A stretch of 64,000 bases of DNA from Candidatus Nitrosoglobus terrae (GTDB lineage: Bacteria; Pseudomonadota; Gammaproteobacteria; Nitrosococcales; Nitrosococcaceae). Shown here piece after piece: positions 37,256 to 46,961 of the stretch. The notes under the pieces were generated by a model. The model searched no databases. It had not been told where the DNA came from and saw nothing but the letters and a program-made list of their open reading frames with translations. The translations under genes were made by a program, and so were the position numbers. The DNA is taken from the NCBI RefSeq assembly GCF_002356115.1, contig NZ_AP014836.1, positions 1,737,091 to 1,801,090 on the forward strand. Reading direction: 5' to 3'. The number at the start of each line of letters is the position of its first letter. The first letter of the stretch is position 1.

Positions 37256-39004
37256 ATGAGTAAAAAGATCAGTGGTTCAGAATATCCTTTAGCTAAAATT
37301 TTTAGTTCAGAGTTTGAATATGTCATACCTCCATACCAAAGACCCTACGCTTGGGAAATAGAGCAGATAACTACCTTATTTGATGATTTATATGATTTTT
37401 TTGAAGCAAATAAAGATGAGGACTATTTTCTAGGAAGTATTGTACTCATTAAAGAAGAAAGAGGAGCTCGTTCAGAAGTAGTTGATGGGCAGCAAAGATT
37501 AACGACGTTAACGATATTACTCGCTATTATCGCCTCCAAAATGGAGGAAACAAAAAGACAAAATATTTCTATATATATTTCAGAACCGGGCAATCCGTTT
37601 GAGAATTTAACACCTAAGTCAAGATTAACACTCAGATCACAAGATAAAGACTTTTTTAAGCATTATGTCCAAGAATTCAGGTTTGAAGGACTATTTAAGC
37701 TTGATGAAAAGCAGCTTAAAAATGAAGCCCAAATCAATATTAAACGTAATAGCCAAGCGTTACATTCCAAAATAATGGAGATTTTTGGCGAAGATATCAA
37801 AAAACTTAAAGACTTTACCAGCTTTCTTATACAACGATGCTTTATTATCGCTGTAACAGTATCTAACCAAAACACAGCCTTACGTATATTTTCCGTGATG
37901 AATAGCCGAGGCTTAGATCTACAGGAAACTGACATTATTAAAGCTGATATCATACGTTTATTAACAAGTGAATCTGAGCAAAATTATTACAGTAAAAAAT
38001 GGGAAGAGCTAGAAATTGAGATAGGTCGTGAGAGCTTCAAGGATTTATTTAGTCATATCAGAATGATATATGCAAAAGAAAAAGCAAGGCGTAATATTTT
38101 AGAAGAGTTTAGAAAGCATGTTCCTAATAAGAATACTGATCCTAATAAATTTATTGATGACATTTTAGATCCATATGCACAAGCTTATACTTTATACTAT
38201 TGTTAAAAATAGTGCCTATACGGCAGATACGGCAGAAACTCATGCTGTGGAGGTCAATAATTATCTAAAATGGTTAAATCGTATAGGAATAAAATCTAAT
38301 AATCCCCATTCCTATAGAGACTGGGTACCTGCTGCAATTCAGTTTACCGTTCAGAATAAAAATTACCCTGAATATATGGCTAGCTTTTTTAGGCAATTAG
38401 AAAGTTTAGCCGCTTATATGTACATTTGTAAATTGCAGATTAATGATCGTATAAAACGCTACAAGCCAATACTCTCGGCTTTAGAGAATCCTAACTCAAT
38501 TGATAAATCTATTGATAAGTCTATTCGAGCTGCTGAATTAACAGATTCAGAAAAACAAGAAATGCTGAAAATCCTAGATGGCGAAATCTATAACTTAACT
38601 CAAGGTCGTATGCCCTATATTATTTTGAGACTAGATTCTTTCGTTACTGATGGGGCAGCCACATACGATGGTAAACAACTAACGATTGAACATGTCCTTC
38701 CTCAAACAGTAGCAGATAATAGCGATTGGGCAAAAATATGGCCTAATTCTGAGGATCGTCAAACTTGGTGTCATCGTTTGGCAAACTTGGTTCCTTTAAG
38801 TAGAAAAAAGAATTCTGAGGCCCAGAATTACGATTTTGAAAAGAAAAAACAGCTTATTTCTCAGGAAAGAACGGGGTTTCATCCTATGCATTAACAACGC
38901 AAGTGCTTAAGGAATCTAGCTAGACTTTAGAGGTAGTTCAGCAAAAACAAGAATATTTACTTGAAATATTTAAAGACAATTGGGATCTAAAATACTCATG
39001 TTAA
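37256..39004 (+). pseudogene. GmrSD-type modification-dependent restriction gene (DUF262-DUF1524), broken by three mutations
   Basis: The frame from 37256 encodes the DUF262 domain, with the catalytic motifs YVIPPYQRPYAWE and VVDGQQRLTTLT, and stops at 38206. The C-terminal DUF1524 domain continues in another frame to 38894, with TIEHVLPQ and HRLANLVPLSRKKNSEAQNYDF, the HNH-like nuclease signature. The break coincides with TTATACT twice in tandem at 38185-38198; taking out one copy rejoins the frames as DPYAQAY-TIVKNSAY. A second frameshift lies near 38877-38879 (one T short), after which the tail reads SSYALTTQVLKESS. A TAG at 38921 then stands where TGG (Trp) is expected, followed by TLEVVQQKQEYLLEIFKDNW to a TAA at 39002. 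Intact, the enzyme would cut DNA with glucosylated hydroxymethylcytosine, as GmrSD does. It is now inactive. Confidence 0.88.
38185..38198 (+). repeat. 7-bp tandem duplication causing the first frameshift
   Basis: TTATACT occurs twice head to tail. The reading frames before and after differ by exactly the shift a 7-base insertion makes, and removing one copy restores an uninterrupted DUF262-DUF1524 junction. Confidence 0.9.
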
Positions 39005-39005
39005 G

Positions 39006-39021
39006 TAGGTTAAAAAACCTA
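39006..39021 (+). terminator. Possible weak terminator after the GmrSD pseudogene
   Basis: TAGGTT-AAAA-AACCTA forms a 6-base stem with a 4-base loop directly behind the ancestral stop codon, followed by TTCT. The stem is AT-rich and the T-run is short. Confidence 0.3.
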
Positions 39022-39146
39022 TTCTAATAGATATAGAAACTCACTCAGCTAAATTGATCGAAATTCCGTTAAGCGGATCATTTTACCAGCAGTACTCACT
39101 GATATATTTATTCTCATTGGATTTCTAAGTAACCGAGGTCAGTACA

Positions 39147-40301
39147 ATAACTTTTCCCTACCGGCGCTTATCCAGCTTTTATCTGCTCTATTTTGCAGCT
39201 CTAGGCGCATTACTTCCTTACTGGGGGCTTTATCTACAATCTTTAGGATTCTCTTCCCAAAGCATTGGCGAGCTGATGGCGCTATTAATGGCTGCTCGGA
39301 TTCTAGGCCCTAGCCTCTGGGATCAGGTTACTAATCATAGTGGCAGAAGAATGGCTACTATTCGCCTAGCTTCCCTGTTTGCTACCCTTACCTTCAGCAC
39401 CGTGTATTTCTGTCAGAGTTACTTGGCCCTAGCCGTAATGATAGTAGCCTTTGGTCTTTCTCGAAATGGCATACTACCGCAATTTGAGGTAGTTACCCTT
39501 TCTTATTTGGATATAGCGAAACAACTCCACTATTACGGCCGAATACGGTTATGGGGTTCTATTGGCTTTATCCTTAGCGTTATTTTGCTTGGCCCAGTAT
39601 TAGATCGGGTAAATATCCATCTGTTACCTACCGTTATTTTAACTTTAACCATGAGTATCTGGATACTCAGTCTCACAATACCTGAGAGTAATGCCCATAA
39701 CTACCATAGTAGTCCCCATGACTCTGTATGGAAAATACTAAAAAGCTCGGAGGTTTTAGCTTTTTTTACCCTAGCTTTCTTAATGCAGGCCAGCCACGGA
39801 CCTTATAATATTTTTTATACCATTTATCTGGAAGACTATGGCTATAGCCGTAGCCTCATTGGCGGCTTATGGGCTTTAGGGGTGATTGCCGAAGTAGGGA
39901 TATTTCTCTTTATGCCTCGGTTATTACTCAGACTAGGCGTTCGCCGAATATTGCTTGGCAGTCTACTCCTTGCCAGTCTTCGCTGGCTCCTCATTGGCTT
40001 ATTTCCTGTTCATTTACTGGTAATAATTTTCGCGCAACTATTACATGCAGCTACCTTTGGTGCTTTTCACGCAGCCGCCATTGATTGGGTCTATCATCGC
40101 TTTCGAGGTATCCATCAAGGCCAAGGACAAACCCTTTATAGCAGCCTAGGATTCGGCATCGGCGGCGCTTTCGGCAGTTTTTACAGTGGCCATTTATGGG
40201 CTATCAATCCTAGCGGTACTTATTTTATTGCGGCTGCTATTACCGTTATTGCTTTTTTTCTTGCTTATTTTACCATTGCTGAATCACCAGCAAGCGAGTA
40301 A
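39147..40301 (+). CDS. MFS transporter, HcaT-like (MFS_1-like)
   Basis: A 12-helix major-facilitator protein close to the HcaT/nucleoside-H+ symporter-like branch (ARILGPSLWDQVTNHSGRR between helices 2 and 3, IRLWGSIGFI, SLGVVAEV-like ALGVIAEVGIF, LLHAATFGAFHAAAIDWV). The first ATG is at 39276, but the first helix is encoded upstream in the same frame (FPYRRLSSFYLLYFAALGA, LPYWGLYLQSLGF). That frame opens after a TAA at 39126 and has no ATG, GTG or TTG before 39276. ATA at 39147, with CGAGG 9 bases before it, is the likeliest start, giving 384 residues. Substrate unknown. Confidence 0.8.
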   Translation: MTFPYRRLSSFYLLYFAALGALLPYWGLYLQSLGFSSQSIGELMALLMAARILGPSLWDQVTNHSGRRMATIRLASLFATLTFSTVYFCQSYLALAVMIVAFGLSRNGILPQFEVVTLSYLDIAKQLHYYGRIRLWGSIGFILSVILLGPVLDRVNIHLLPTVILTLTMSIWILSLTIPESNAHNYHSSPHDSVWKILKSSEVLAFFTLAFLMQASHGPYNIFYTIYLEDYGYSRSLIGGLWALGVIAEVGIFLFMPRLLLRLGVRRILLGSLLLASLRWLLIGLFPVHLLVIIFAQLLHAATFGAFHAAAIDWVYHRFRGIHQGQGQTLYSSLGFGIGGAFGSFYSGHLWAINPSGTYFIAAAITVIAFFLAYFTIAESPASE

Positions 40302-40349
40302 TAGCAATAAAACTTATGATAGGTTTGCGGCAGCATTCAGCCCTCAGTT

Positions 40350-41705
40350 TTACATCTCCTCAAACAAATGAGTAATTCCAGGGAATTTTTTAACCGCCTG
40401 CTGATAATCATGAGCTAGTAACCTTTTTGCGGCAGCAGCAAAAGCGCGTTGGTTATCCGTCTGAGGGGTAGGTACAGATACAGGTACGGTTGCGTTAAAA
40501 ATAGTATTTTGCGGTGACGCAGGTATATCAGCTCTTGGCTGGGCAAGTCCCGCTTGGATAAGTACTTGCGATACACTTTGTATCCCAAGATCCTTCCGCC
40601 GTTTAACCTCCTCATTGTAGTCTGGGGTGCCCGCAAATTTTTCCGATAATAATTGTAATATGGAGGTATGATCCAGAACCCCCTTGAATACCATGCTAGG
40701 AGGTATCCATGGTGATATAACAAAAGCAGGCACCCGAGGGCCGGTACTCTCAAATCCTACCGAATATAGGGCTTTAGGCGGTACTGGGGTAGGAATGGTT
40801 AACGGTGGAATATGATCGAAAAAGCCTCCATGTTCATCATAGGTAACAATCAATAAAGTACGTTGCCATTTAGTGGGATTATGCGTCAAGATAGTATAAA
40901 TATCACGCAGAAAATGTTCTCCAGGACCAATAGAGGTAGGTGGATGATTATCATTTGGAATCTGTTCAAAATGAATCGGTGAATCAGTATATTCAGGCTC
41001 GATAAAGATGACCTCTGGCGCTGCTGCTAAAGACTCTGATTCCCAATCTGCAGACAAATCCTTGAAGCTGCGGAAATTAGGCCCTAACACATCTTCAAGC
41101 CGATCAAACAATGTAAAAAGCGAGAATCCACAATGATAGTTACGCCAGCGTACCTTGTGCGCGCTTAACCAATCAAAAAAAAAGCTCCCTGGAACTAAGG
41201 GAATCATTTGAGCTTTTGTATCATCAATTAAAGCATAACCACTGTAGGCCACTGAACGGTTTGGCTGTGTGCTGGTAGGTATAGGCGCAAACCAATGATC
41301 ACATACAGCATATTGGTTGGCAAAGAAGTTCGATATGGGTACATCTTCAGGCGTATGAAAACCCATTGGCAGATGAACGTCAACCTTACGCTTAGTTTGC
41401 TGGTAGTAGGCATCCACGAAACCCCGCATCGTAAACTGGCCATCCTTTTTTGCTAGCTGTACTGCTACTAAATCCCGACTATGAGGGAGATCACTGGGTA
41501 AAGGTCCATCTTTTAGATGGAAAGGCTGATAGCCTTGGCTATCCAAGAAATTGGTATAGTCAGGGTTTGTTTCTGGATTAATAAGACCGATGATATCTTT
41601 TCGGTTACCATATTGAGCCATACTCAGATGCCCAAGAACATGATCAAAAGAACGATTTTCCATCATTACAATGACAATGGTTTGGATCTGATCAAGAATA
41701 TTCAC
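40350..41705 (-). CDS. Phosphoesterase-family protein (phospholipase C / acid phosphatase type)
   Basis: A member of the PF04185 phosphoesterase family, which includes phospholipases C and AcpA-type acid phosphatases. Seen are IVIVMMENRSFDHVLGHL (metal-binding, near the N-terminus), WFAPIPTSTQPNR, IVTYDEHGGFFDHIPPL and PRVPAFVISPWIPP. A GTG at 41705 with GGAGG 8 bases upstream is preferred; a GTG at 41720 lies 5 codons earlier and overlaps that ribosome site. No signal or Tat sequence is seen, which is unusual since most relatives are exported. It converges with the MFS gene. Substrate unknown. Confidence 0.85.
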   Translation of the reverse strand: MNILDQIQTIVIVMMENRSFDHVLGHLSMAQYGNRKDIIGLINPETNPDYTNFLDSQGYQPFHLKDGPLPSDLPHSRDLVAVQLAKKDGQFTMRGFVDAYYQQTKRKVDVHLPMGFHTPEDVPISNFFANQYAVCDHWFAPIPTSTQPNRSVAYSGYALIDDTKAQMIPLVPGSFFFDWLSAHKVRWRNYHCGFSLFTLFDRLEDVLGPNFRSFKDLSADWESESLAAAPEVIFIEPEYTDSPIHFEQIPNDNHPPTSIGPGEHFLRDIYTILTHNPTKWQRTLLIVTYDEHGGFFDHIPPLTIPTPVPPKALYSVGFESTGPRVPAFVISPWIPPSMVFKGVLDHTSILQLLSEKFAGTPDYNEEVKRRKDLGIQSVSQVLIQAGLAQPRADIPASPQNTIFNATVPVSVPTPQTDNQRAFAAAAKRLLAHDYQQAVKKFPGITHLFEEM

Positions 41706-41994
41706 AAATCTGCCCTCCACAATTCTCTAACCTCTTAAAACGAGCTAATGACTCATAGTGTTTATCACTATTACACAATTAATATAGACTATCCGCGCTG
41801 ATCCTCAAGCCATAAGTGATGTGTATAAGCATAATCATTGGAAAGCACTGGTCTGGGGGAATGATTATTTCTATAATCGAAAAGAGGTTCTAACGAAGGC
41901 TATCTATCACTGTTAATTTTAAGCTTCAATAGAGATACTTCCATTCCATCATTTTATTTAGCAGGATTTAATTCTAGGTAGGTAATTTGCACAA

Positions 41995-42507
41995 ATGAAG
42001 ACCCAATCATTATCAATTTCTGGCTGGATGCTTATTGTTACTATTCTATGGATAGGGTTTTTGCTTACGATAAGTTCCCTAGAGAGTCCACTTAAATCCT
42101 CTGCCACCTTACCTACGCTATTTCGAATTCAGCTTATCGTAGAAATTTTATTTACCGTATTTATCATTTTAGCTGCTTATTTTGGCAAAATCCCTCGAAA
42201 TACCCGAGTTTTAATCACAATTATTGCCATTACGCTCATTCTTCAGCTAGTCCTTTTATTTGCCATACTGAATGAAAACATGAATCATGGATCAGAAGCA
42301 CTAGCTTCACCCTATCATATTGTGCATGTTGTAATAGCAGGGCAAATTATTCGCGCGGTAACCCTACCTTCGTACCCTATCATGTACATGATGATAAAAA
42401 ACCTCAAATTATTAATCTTAACAATCTTAGCCTTCAGACTATATAGTGAATTGAGATCAGGAAAATCGACTCCGAGAGATCCAGAAAATTCCACTTATAT
42501 TCAATAG
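41995..42507 (+). CDS. Small integral membrane protein of unknown function
   Basis: A 170-residue protein with about four predicted membrane segments (ISGWMLIVTILWIGFLLTI; LIVEILFTVFIILAAYF; VLITIIAITLILQLVLLFAIL; IVHVVIAGQII) and a final hydrophobic stretch near LLILTILAF, ending in a charged tail. I recognise no family. It stands alone between the divergent phosphoesterase gene and the HI0933-type oxidoreductase. Codon use resembles the neighbours, so it is probably real. Confidence 0.6.
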   Translation: MKTQSLSISGWMLIVTILWIGFLLTISSLESPLKSSATLPTLFRIQLIVEILFTVFIILAAYFGKIPRNTRVLITIIAITLILQLVLLFAILNENMNHGSEALASPYHIVHVVIAGQIIRAVTLPSYPIMYMMIKNLKLLILTILAFRLYSELRSGKSTPRDPENSTYIQ

Positions 42508-42601
42508 CAGCTCCTATTTTTTGCTAGCGCTAAGAATATTAAAAAGAATGCGCTAACTAAATAGCTTGGATACTCTACTTAAGATTTAATTCCCTTAATT
42601 C

Positions 42602-43780
42602 ATGACCACTTGGGATGTAGTGATCATTGGAGGGGGCGCTGCCGGTTTAATGTGCGCTATTGAAGCCGGTAAGCGCCATCGGCGAGTATTAATAATCGAG
42701 CATAGCAACCGCGTGGGTAAGAAGATTCTCATGTCCGGTGGCGGTCGTTGCAATTTCACTAATCTTTATACTACCCCTGAAAATTTTCTATCCGCTAACC
42801 CCAATTTTTGTAAATCGGCGCTGGCCCGCTATAGTCCATGGGATTTTATTGCCATGGTAGAGCGTTATGGGATTGCCTATCATGAAAAAGAACAAGGGCA
42901 ACTGTTTTGCAATCAATCTTCAAAATTGATTGTAAACATGCTAGTGGATGAATGTCAGCAGGCTGGGGTGAGAATTGAGATTAATTGCCATATCACTGCC
43001 GTTGAAAAAAATGTTACTGGCTTTGCACTAGAAACTAGCCTCGGCTCATTTCAAACCGTAACCCTAGTGATTGCCACTGGTGGATTATCTATCCCAAAAA
43101 TGGGCGCTACCAGCTTTGGCCATGGACTTGCTAAGCGCTTTGGCCATAGTATCCTTCCTCTTCGCCCAGGGTTAGTGCCCTTAACTTTAAGCAAAAAAGA
43201 GTTAGTACAGTATCAAGACTTAACTGGTATCGGGCTTTTAGCTGAAGTTTACTGCCACCACCAGTATTTTACGGATAGTATATTATTTACCCACCGAGGC
43301 ATAAGTGGCCCAGCTATCTTACAAATATCTTCCTATTGGCAATCAGGCGGTGAACTAAAAATAAATTTACTGCCGGGGATAGCCATTGATGCTTGGCTGT
43401 TCGATTGGCAGCGGCACTACCCAGCCACTACACTTAAAACCGTACTGGCTGAGCGGCTACCTAAACGCCTTGCTCAGCGCTTAGGTGAATTAGCCTTTGA
43501 TAACCGCCCCTTGCGACAATACCATCCACAAGAAATACTAGCAGTCGCTAAGCAGCTACAACGTTGGAGCTTCCATCCTAGCGGAACTGAAGGCTATCGT
43601 ACGGCTGAAGTTACCTTAGGCGGGGTAAATACTCATGAGCTTTCTTCAGCTACGATGGTCTCAAAAAAAATACCAGGGTTATATTTTATTGGCGAGGTGG
43701 TAGATATAACTGGTCATTTAGGGGGATTTAATTTCCAATGGGCTTGGGCCTCTGGTCACGCGGCTGGAAATGCGATTTAA
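42602..43780 (+). CDS. FAD-dependent oxidoreductase of the HI0933/YhiN family
   Basis: A 392-residue flavoprotein with the Rossmann FAD site DVVIIGGGAAGLMCAIEAG, the family motif GKKILMSGGGRCNFTN, and the C-terminal GEVVDITGHLGGFNFQWAWASGHAAGNAI that closes over the flavin. These are diagnostic of the BaiN/YhiN group. The E. coli member's physiological role is not established; BaiN in gut clostridia reduces bile-acid intermediates. Length is normal and all glycine-rich motifs are intact. Function here is unknown beyond a redox enzyme. Confidence 0.9.
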   Translation: MTTWDVVIIGGGAAGLMCAIEAGKRHRRVLIIEHSNRVGKKILMSGGGRCNFTNLYTTPENFLSANPNFCKSALARYSPWDFIAMVERYGIAYHEKEQGQLFCNQSSKLIVNMLVDECQQAGVRIEINCHITAVEKNVTGFALETSLGSFQTVTLVIATGGLSIPKMGATSFGHGLAKRFGHSILPLRPGLVPLTLSKKELVQYQDLTGIGLLAEVYCHHQYFTDSILFTHRGISGPAILQISSYWQSGGELKINLLPGIAIDAWLFDWQRHYPATTLKTVLAERLPKRLAQRLGELAFDNRPLRQYHPQEILAVAKQLQRWSFHPSGTEGYRTAEVTLGGVNTHELSSATMVSKKIPGLYFIGEVVDITGHLGGFNFQWAWASGHAAGNAI

Positions 43781-43851
43781 GCTACTTAAAAATAACCTAC
43801 AATAGTTCTCTGCTAAGCTTTTTCTTCAAATTTAGCTTAAGGAATTGACTC

Positions 43852-44667
43852 ATGGATCGTATCGATATTAACCGCCTAGCAATTGCAGCTGTTATTGCTA
43901 TTATTTCAATTATCAGCTACTTCTCCGCCTCTGATAATAACCCTATTACTGGTGAAAAACAGCAGGTAGCTCTCAGCACTAGAGAAGAAATTAACCTTGG
44001 ATTGCGTGCTGCACCAGAAATGTTACAGCAATATCAGGGATTACTGCCTAATCAGCAGGCGCAAAACCATGTAAATAATATAGGTAATCAGCTAATTACA
44101 GCGCTAAATAGTGCTTTAGAAAGAAAGAGTAGAAAAAACCCCTATCCCTTCAAATTCTACTTATTGGCAGATAATCAAACCATAAATGCTTTTGCCCTTC
44201 CGGGTGGGCGGGTATTTATAACAGCTGCACTATATCATCGGCTCGCTACTGAAGGCCAGCTCGCCGGTGTATTAGGGCATGAAATTGGCCACGTTGTTGC
44301 CCGGCATAGCGCACAACAGCTTGCTAAACAGAATCTCACCCAAGGGCTCACTGGAGCTGCTGATATCGCCGGTGGCGATATTAAAACTGCGCGGATAGCT
44401 CAAGCTATTGGGCAGCTCATTCATATGAAATATGGTCGTGCTGATGAATTAGAAGCGGATACGTGGGGTGTAAAACTAGCTGCTCAGGCGGGCTATGATC
44501 CTCGCAGTATGCTCAACGTAATGCAAATTCTTGAGCGTGCTGCTGGCGGGCAAAGCCCGCCTGAATTTCTCAGTACCCATCCTAAGCCTACTAATCGGAT
44601 TGTCTATATTCAGCACGTTATTCACGAAGCATTTCCTAATGGCGTACCCGAAGGTTTACGTCCATAA
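43852..44667 (+). CDS. M48-family metallopeptidase
   Basis: A 271-residue membrane-anchored zinc protease. One N-terminal segment (LAIAAVIAIISIISYFSA) is a signal anchor or signal peptide. The catalytic zinc site is LGHEIGHVVARHSAQQ (HExxH), and the third ligand is Glu in ADELEADTWGVKLAAQAGYDPRSM. FALPGGRVFITAALYHRLA is also typical of the periplasmic M48 proteins related to LoiP/BepA. It lacks the TPR domain of BepA, so it is closer to LoiP/YcaL, which cut outer-membrane proteins. TAAGGA precedes the ATG. Confidence 0.9.
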   Translation: MDRIDINRLAIAAVIAIISIISYFSASDNNPITGEKQQVALSTREEINLGLRAAPEMLQQYQGLLPNQQAQNHVNNIGNQLITALNSALERKSRKNPYPFKFYLLADNQTINAFALPGGRVFITAALYHRLATEGQLAGVLGHEIGHVVARHSAQQLAKQNLTQGLTGAADIAGGDIKTARIAQAIGQLIHMKYGRADELEADTWGVKLAAQAGYDPRSMLNVMQILERAAGGQSPPEFLSTHPKPTNRIVYIQHVIHEAFPNGVPEGLRP

Positions 44668-44742
44668 ACCACTGCACCCTTAAAAACGGAGTAGTCCCTT
44701 TTATACTAGCCTTTAAGACTTAATCCTCCTACAATAGATCCT

Positions 44743-45855
44743 ATGTCAGGTGATACTATTGGTAAACTTTTTACCGTAACTACTTTTGGTGAGAGCCATG
44801 GGGCAGCGTTAGGTTGTATCGTCGGCGGCTGTCCCCCAGGATTGGCTTTATCTGAGGCTGATCTTCAAACTGATCTGGATCGGCGACGCCCTGGTAAATC
44901 CCGCCATACCACCCAACGTCGTGAGCCTGATCAAATTAAAATCCTCTCTGGGGTATTTGAAGGAAAAACTACAGGCACCTCCATTGGCCTGATGATAGAG
45001 AATATGGATCAACGATCTAGGGATTACGACAAAATTAAAGATCAAATCCGACCAGGCCACGCGGATTATACTTATTGGCAAAAATACGGCCTGCGGGATT
45101 ATCGAGGCGGCGGTCGTGCTTCAGCCCGAGAGACAACAATGCGTGTAGCGGCAGGAGCCATCGCTAAAAAATATTTAGCCCAACGATATAGAATACAGAT
45201 CCGAGGGTATTTAGCTCAGTTAGGCCCTATTCAAGCAGAAGTATTTGATTGGAGCACAATTGAAGAGAATCCATTTTTTTTCCCAGATGCTAATAAAATA
45301 TCTCAATTAGAATCCTATATGGATGCCCTTCGTAAAGAAGGTAATTCTATTGGCGCCCGAATTAATATTGTTGCTACTGGGGTTCCTCCAGGCCTTGGGG
45401 AACCAGTTTTTGATCGCCTAGATGCTGATTTAGCTCATGCTTTAATGAGTATCAATGCAGTTAAAGGCGTGGAAATTGGCGCAGGCTTTGCTGCTATTAC
45501 GCAAAAAGGTACCGAGCATCGCGATCCCATTACCCCTAAGGGGTTTCTCAGTAACCATGCAGGAGGAATTTTAGGTGGGATTTCTACTGGACAAGATATC
45601 CTTGCCAGTATTGCTTTAAAACCCACTTCTAGCCTTCGCTTACCTGAGCGTAGTATTAATATTCGTGGTGAACCTGTAGAGGTCATTACTACGGGCCGCC
45701 ATGATCCTTGTGTTGGAATCCGAGCCACCCCTATTGCAGAGGCGATGACCGCTATCATTTTAATGGATCATATGCTGCGCCATCGGGCGCAAAATATGGA
45801 TGTCGTACCAAAATTATCACCGATTGCGGCTCATCCTAGTGATACTGTTAGCTAG
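44743..45855 (+). CDS. aroC: Chorismate synthase
   Basis: AroC makes chorismate from EPSP using reduced FMN, the last common step of aromatic synthesis. The 370-residue protein has [78 protein letters not shown] and the C-terminal [18 protein letters not shown] with the catalytic His/Asp residues. Length is normal. It stands as a single gene between the M48 protease and a small membrane protein gene. Confidence 0.97.
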   Translation: MSGDTIGKLFTVTTFGESHGAALGCIVGGCPPGLALSEADLQTDLDRRRPGKSRHTTQRREPDQIKILSGVFEGKTTGTSIGLMIENMDQRSRDYDKIKDQIRPGHADYTYWQKYGLRDYRGGGRASARETTMRVAAGAIAKKYLAQRYRIQIRGYLAQLGPIQAEVFDWSTIEENPFFFPDANKISQLESYMDALRKEGNSIGARINIVATGVPPGLGEPVFDRLDADLAHALMSINAVKGVEIGAGFAAITQKGTEHRDPITPKGFLSNHAGGILGGISTGQDILASIALKPTSSLRLPERSINIRGEPVEVITTGRHDPCVGIRATPIAEAMTAIILMDHMLRHRAQNMDVVPKLSPIAAHPSDTVS

Positions 45856-45903
45856 AAATTTTCTTTTCAAGTATCCAGTATTTTCTAAAAACTTAAATTA
45901 GCT

Positions 45904-46110
45904 ATGATATATATCTCTCTTTTTCTGTTCTATCTTTTTTTTGCCATTATTCTCTATTTTGTAGCTAAAAAAAAGGGGCGAGAACCAATATTCTGGGCTG
46001 GGCTAGGATTTTGTTTTGGCCCATTAGCCCTTTTCTTCTTATTATTTTCTAATAGCATGACTACGCTTAGTCAAAAACATCCTAAAAAAAATGGTAAACG
46101 ACTTGCTTAA
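45904..46110 (+). CDS. Small two-helix membrane protein
   Basis: A 68-residue protein with two hydrophobic segments (IYISLFLFYLFFAIILYFVA and FWAGLGFCFGPLALFFLLF) joined by KKKGREP, and a basic tail ending HPKKNGKRLA. The segment between the helices (KKKGR-xxxW-G) is common in small phage-shock-like or hypothetical proteins with a glycine-rich second helix. No function can be assigned. It follows aroC by 48 bases. Confidence 0.55.
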   Translation: MIYISLFLFYLFFAIILYFVAKKKGREPIFWAGLGFCFGPLALFFLLFSNSMTTLSQKHPKKNGKRLA

Positions 46111-46208
46111 ACCAAATTGCTTTTAGCAATCATCTTTTACAAGATGAATCACTATCCTGCAGATAGAGTTTTACATAGTGATAAAAATTAAAATTACTAG
46201 AGATAAGC

Positions 46209-46952
46209 ATGGTTAATACAAAAGCAGAGCGATTATTCTCCGGTTTAATTGGTGAAGAGTATAAATGGCTTCACATTATGCTGCCTGAGGCTACTAAAAT
46301 GAGCACTTTAATCGGTGAATTTGTTGCTCGTAGCAATAAGCTGAATAAGGAACAAGCACTCAATGTCTTGGAAATAGGCTGCGGTACCGGGATAACTACC
46401 CTTGCGCTTGTTAATTCTAGGGAAGATATTTGCCTGACTTCCGTAGATAACGAGCCTACTATGCTCAATCAGGCTCGAAAACTTCTATCTCAATGGATTG
46501 AACAGGGAAAAATCACTTTAATAGAAAATGATGCTCTCTCCACCCTGCGTGAACTACCTCCTAACAGCGTCGATATTGTCGCTTCAGCTTATACATTACA
46601 TAATTTTATTAACAGCTATCGGGATAGAGTGCTGGCTGAAATTTTCCGCGTATTAAAACCGAATGGAGTTTTTGTTAACAGCGATCGCTATGCGTTAGAT
46701 GATTTTGAAGCGCAAACCCAACAAGTACAAGCAGAGGTAAAACGCTACTTTGAAACCCTATCAAAAATGAATCGGATAGATATATTAGAGCAATGGATTA
46801 TTCACTTATTTAGCGATGAGTCACCTCATCATGTGATGAGAACCTCACAATCTCTTCAAACAATGGAAGCAATTGGCTTTCATTCAATAGAAGAGCATTA
46901 TCGCCATGGTCTTAATGCCCTTATTAGCGGAACTAAGCCAAAAGATTCCTAA
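46209..46952 (+). CDS. Class I SAM-dependent methyltransferase
   Basis: A 247-residue protein with the Rossmann methyltransferase motifs: VLEIGCGTGITTLALV (motif I), TSVDNEPTML (acidic end of strand 2), VDIVASAYTLHNF (motif for strand 4) and RVLKPNGVFVNSDRYALDDF (motif post III). The core is of the type acting on small molecules or lipids; no domain points to a substrate. It converges with hemE, leaving 9 bases between the two genes. Confidence 0.85.
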   Translation: MVNTKAERLFSGLIGEEYKWLHIMLPEATKMSTLIGEFVARSNKLNKEQALNVLEIGCGTGITTLALVNSREDICLTSVDNEPTMLNQARKLLSQWIEQGKITLIENDALSTLRELPPNSVDIVASAYTLHNFINSYRDRVLAEIFRVLKPNGVFVNSDRYALDDFEAQTQQVQAEVKRYFETLSKMNRIDILEQWIIHLFSDESPHHVMRTSQSLQTMEAIGFHSIEEHYRHGLNALISGTKPKDS

Positions 46953-46961
46953 ATATTCCTT

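Noticed and set aside
38185-38198. The 7-bp repeat as a phase-variation switch for the restriction gene
   Set aside because: A further one-base frameshift and a nonsense codon lie downstream, so switching at the repeat alone would not restore the full protein.
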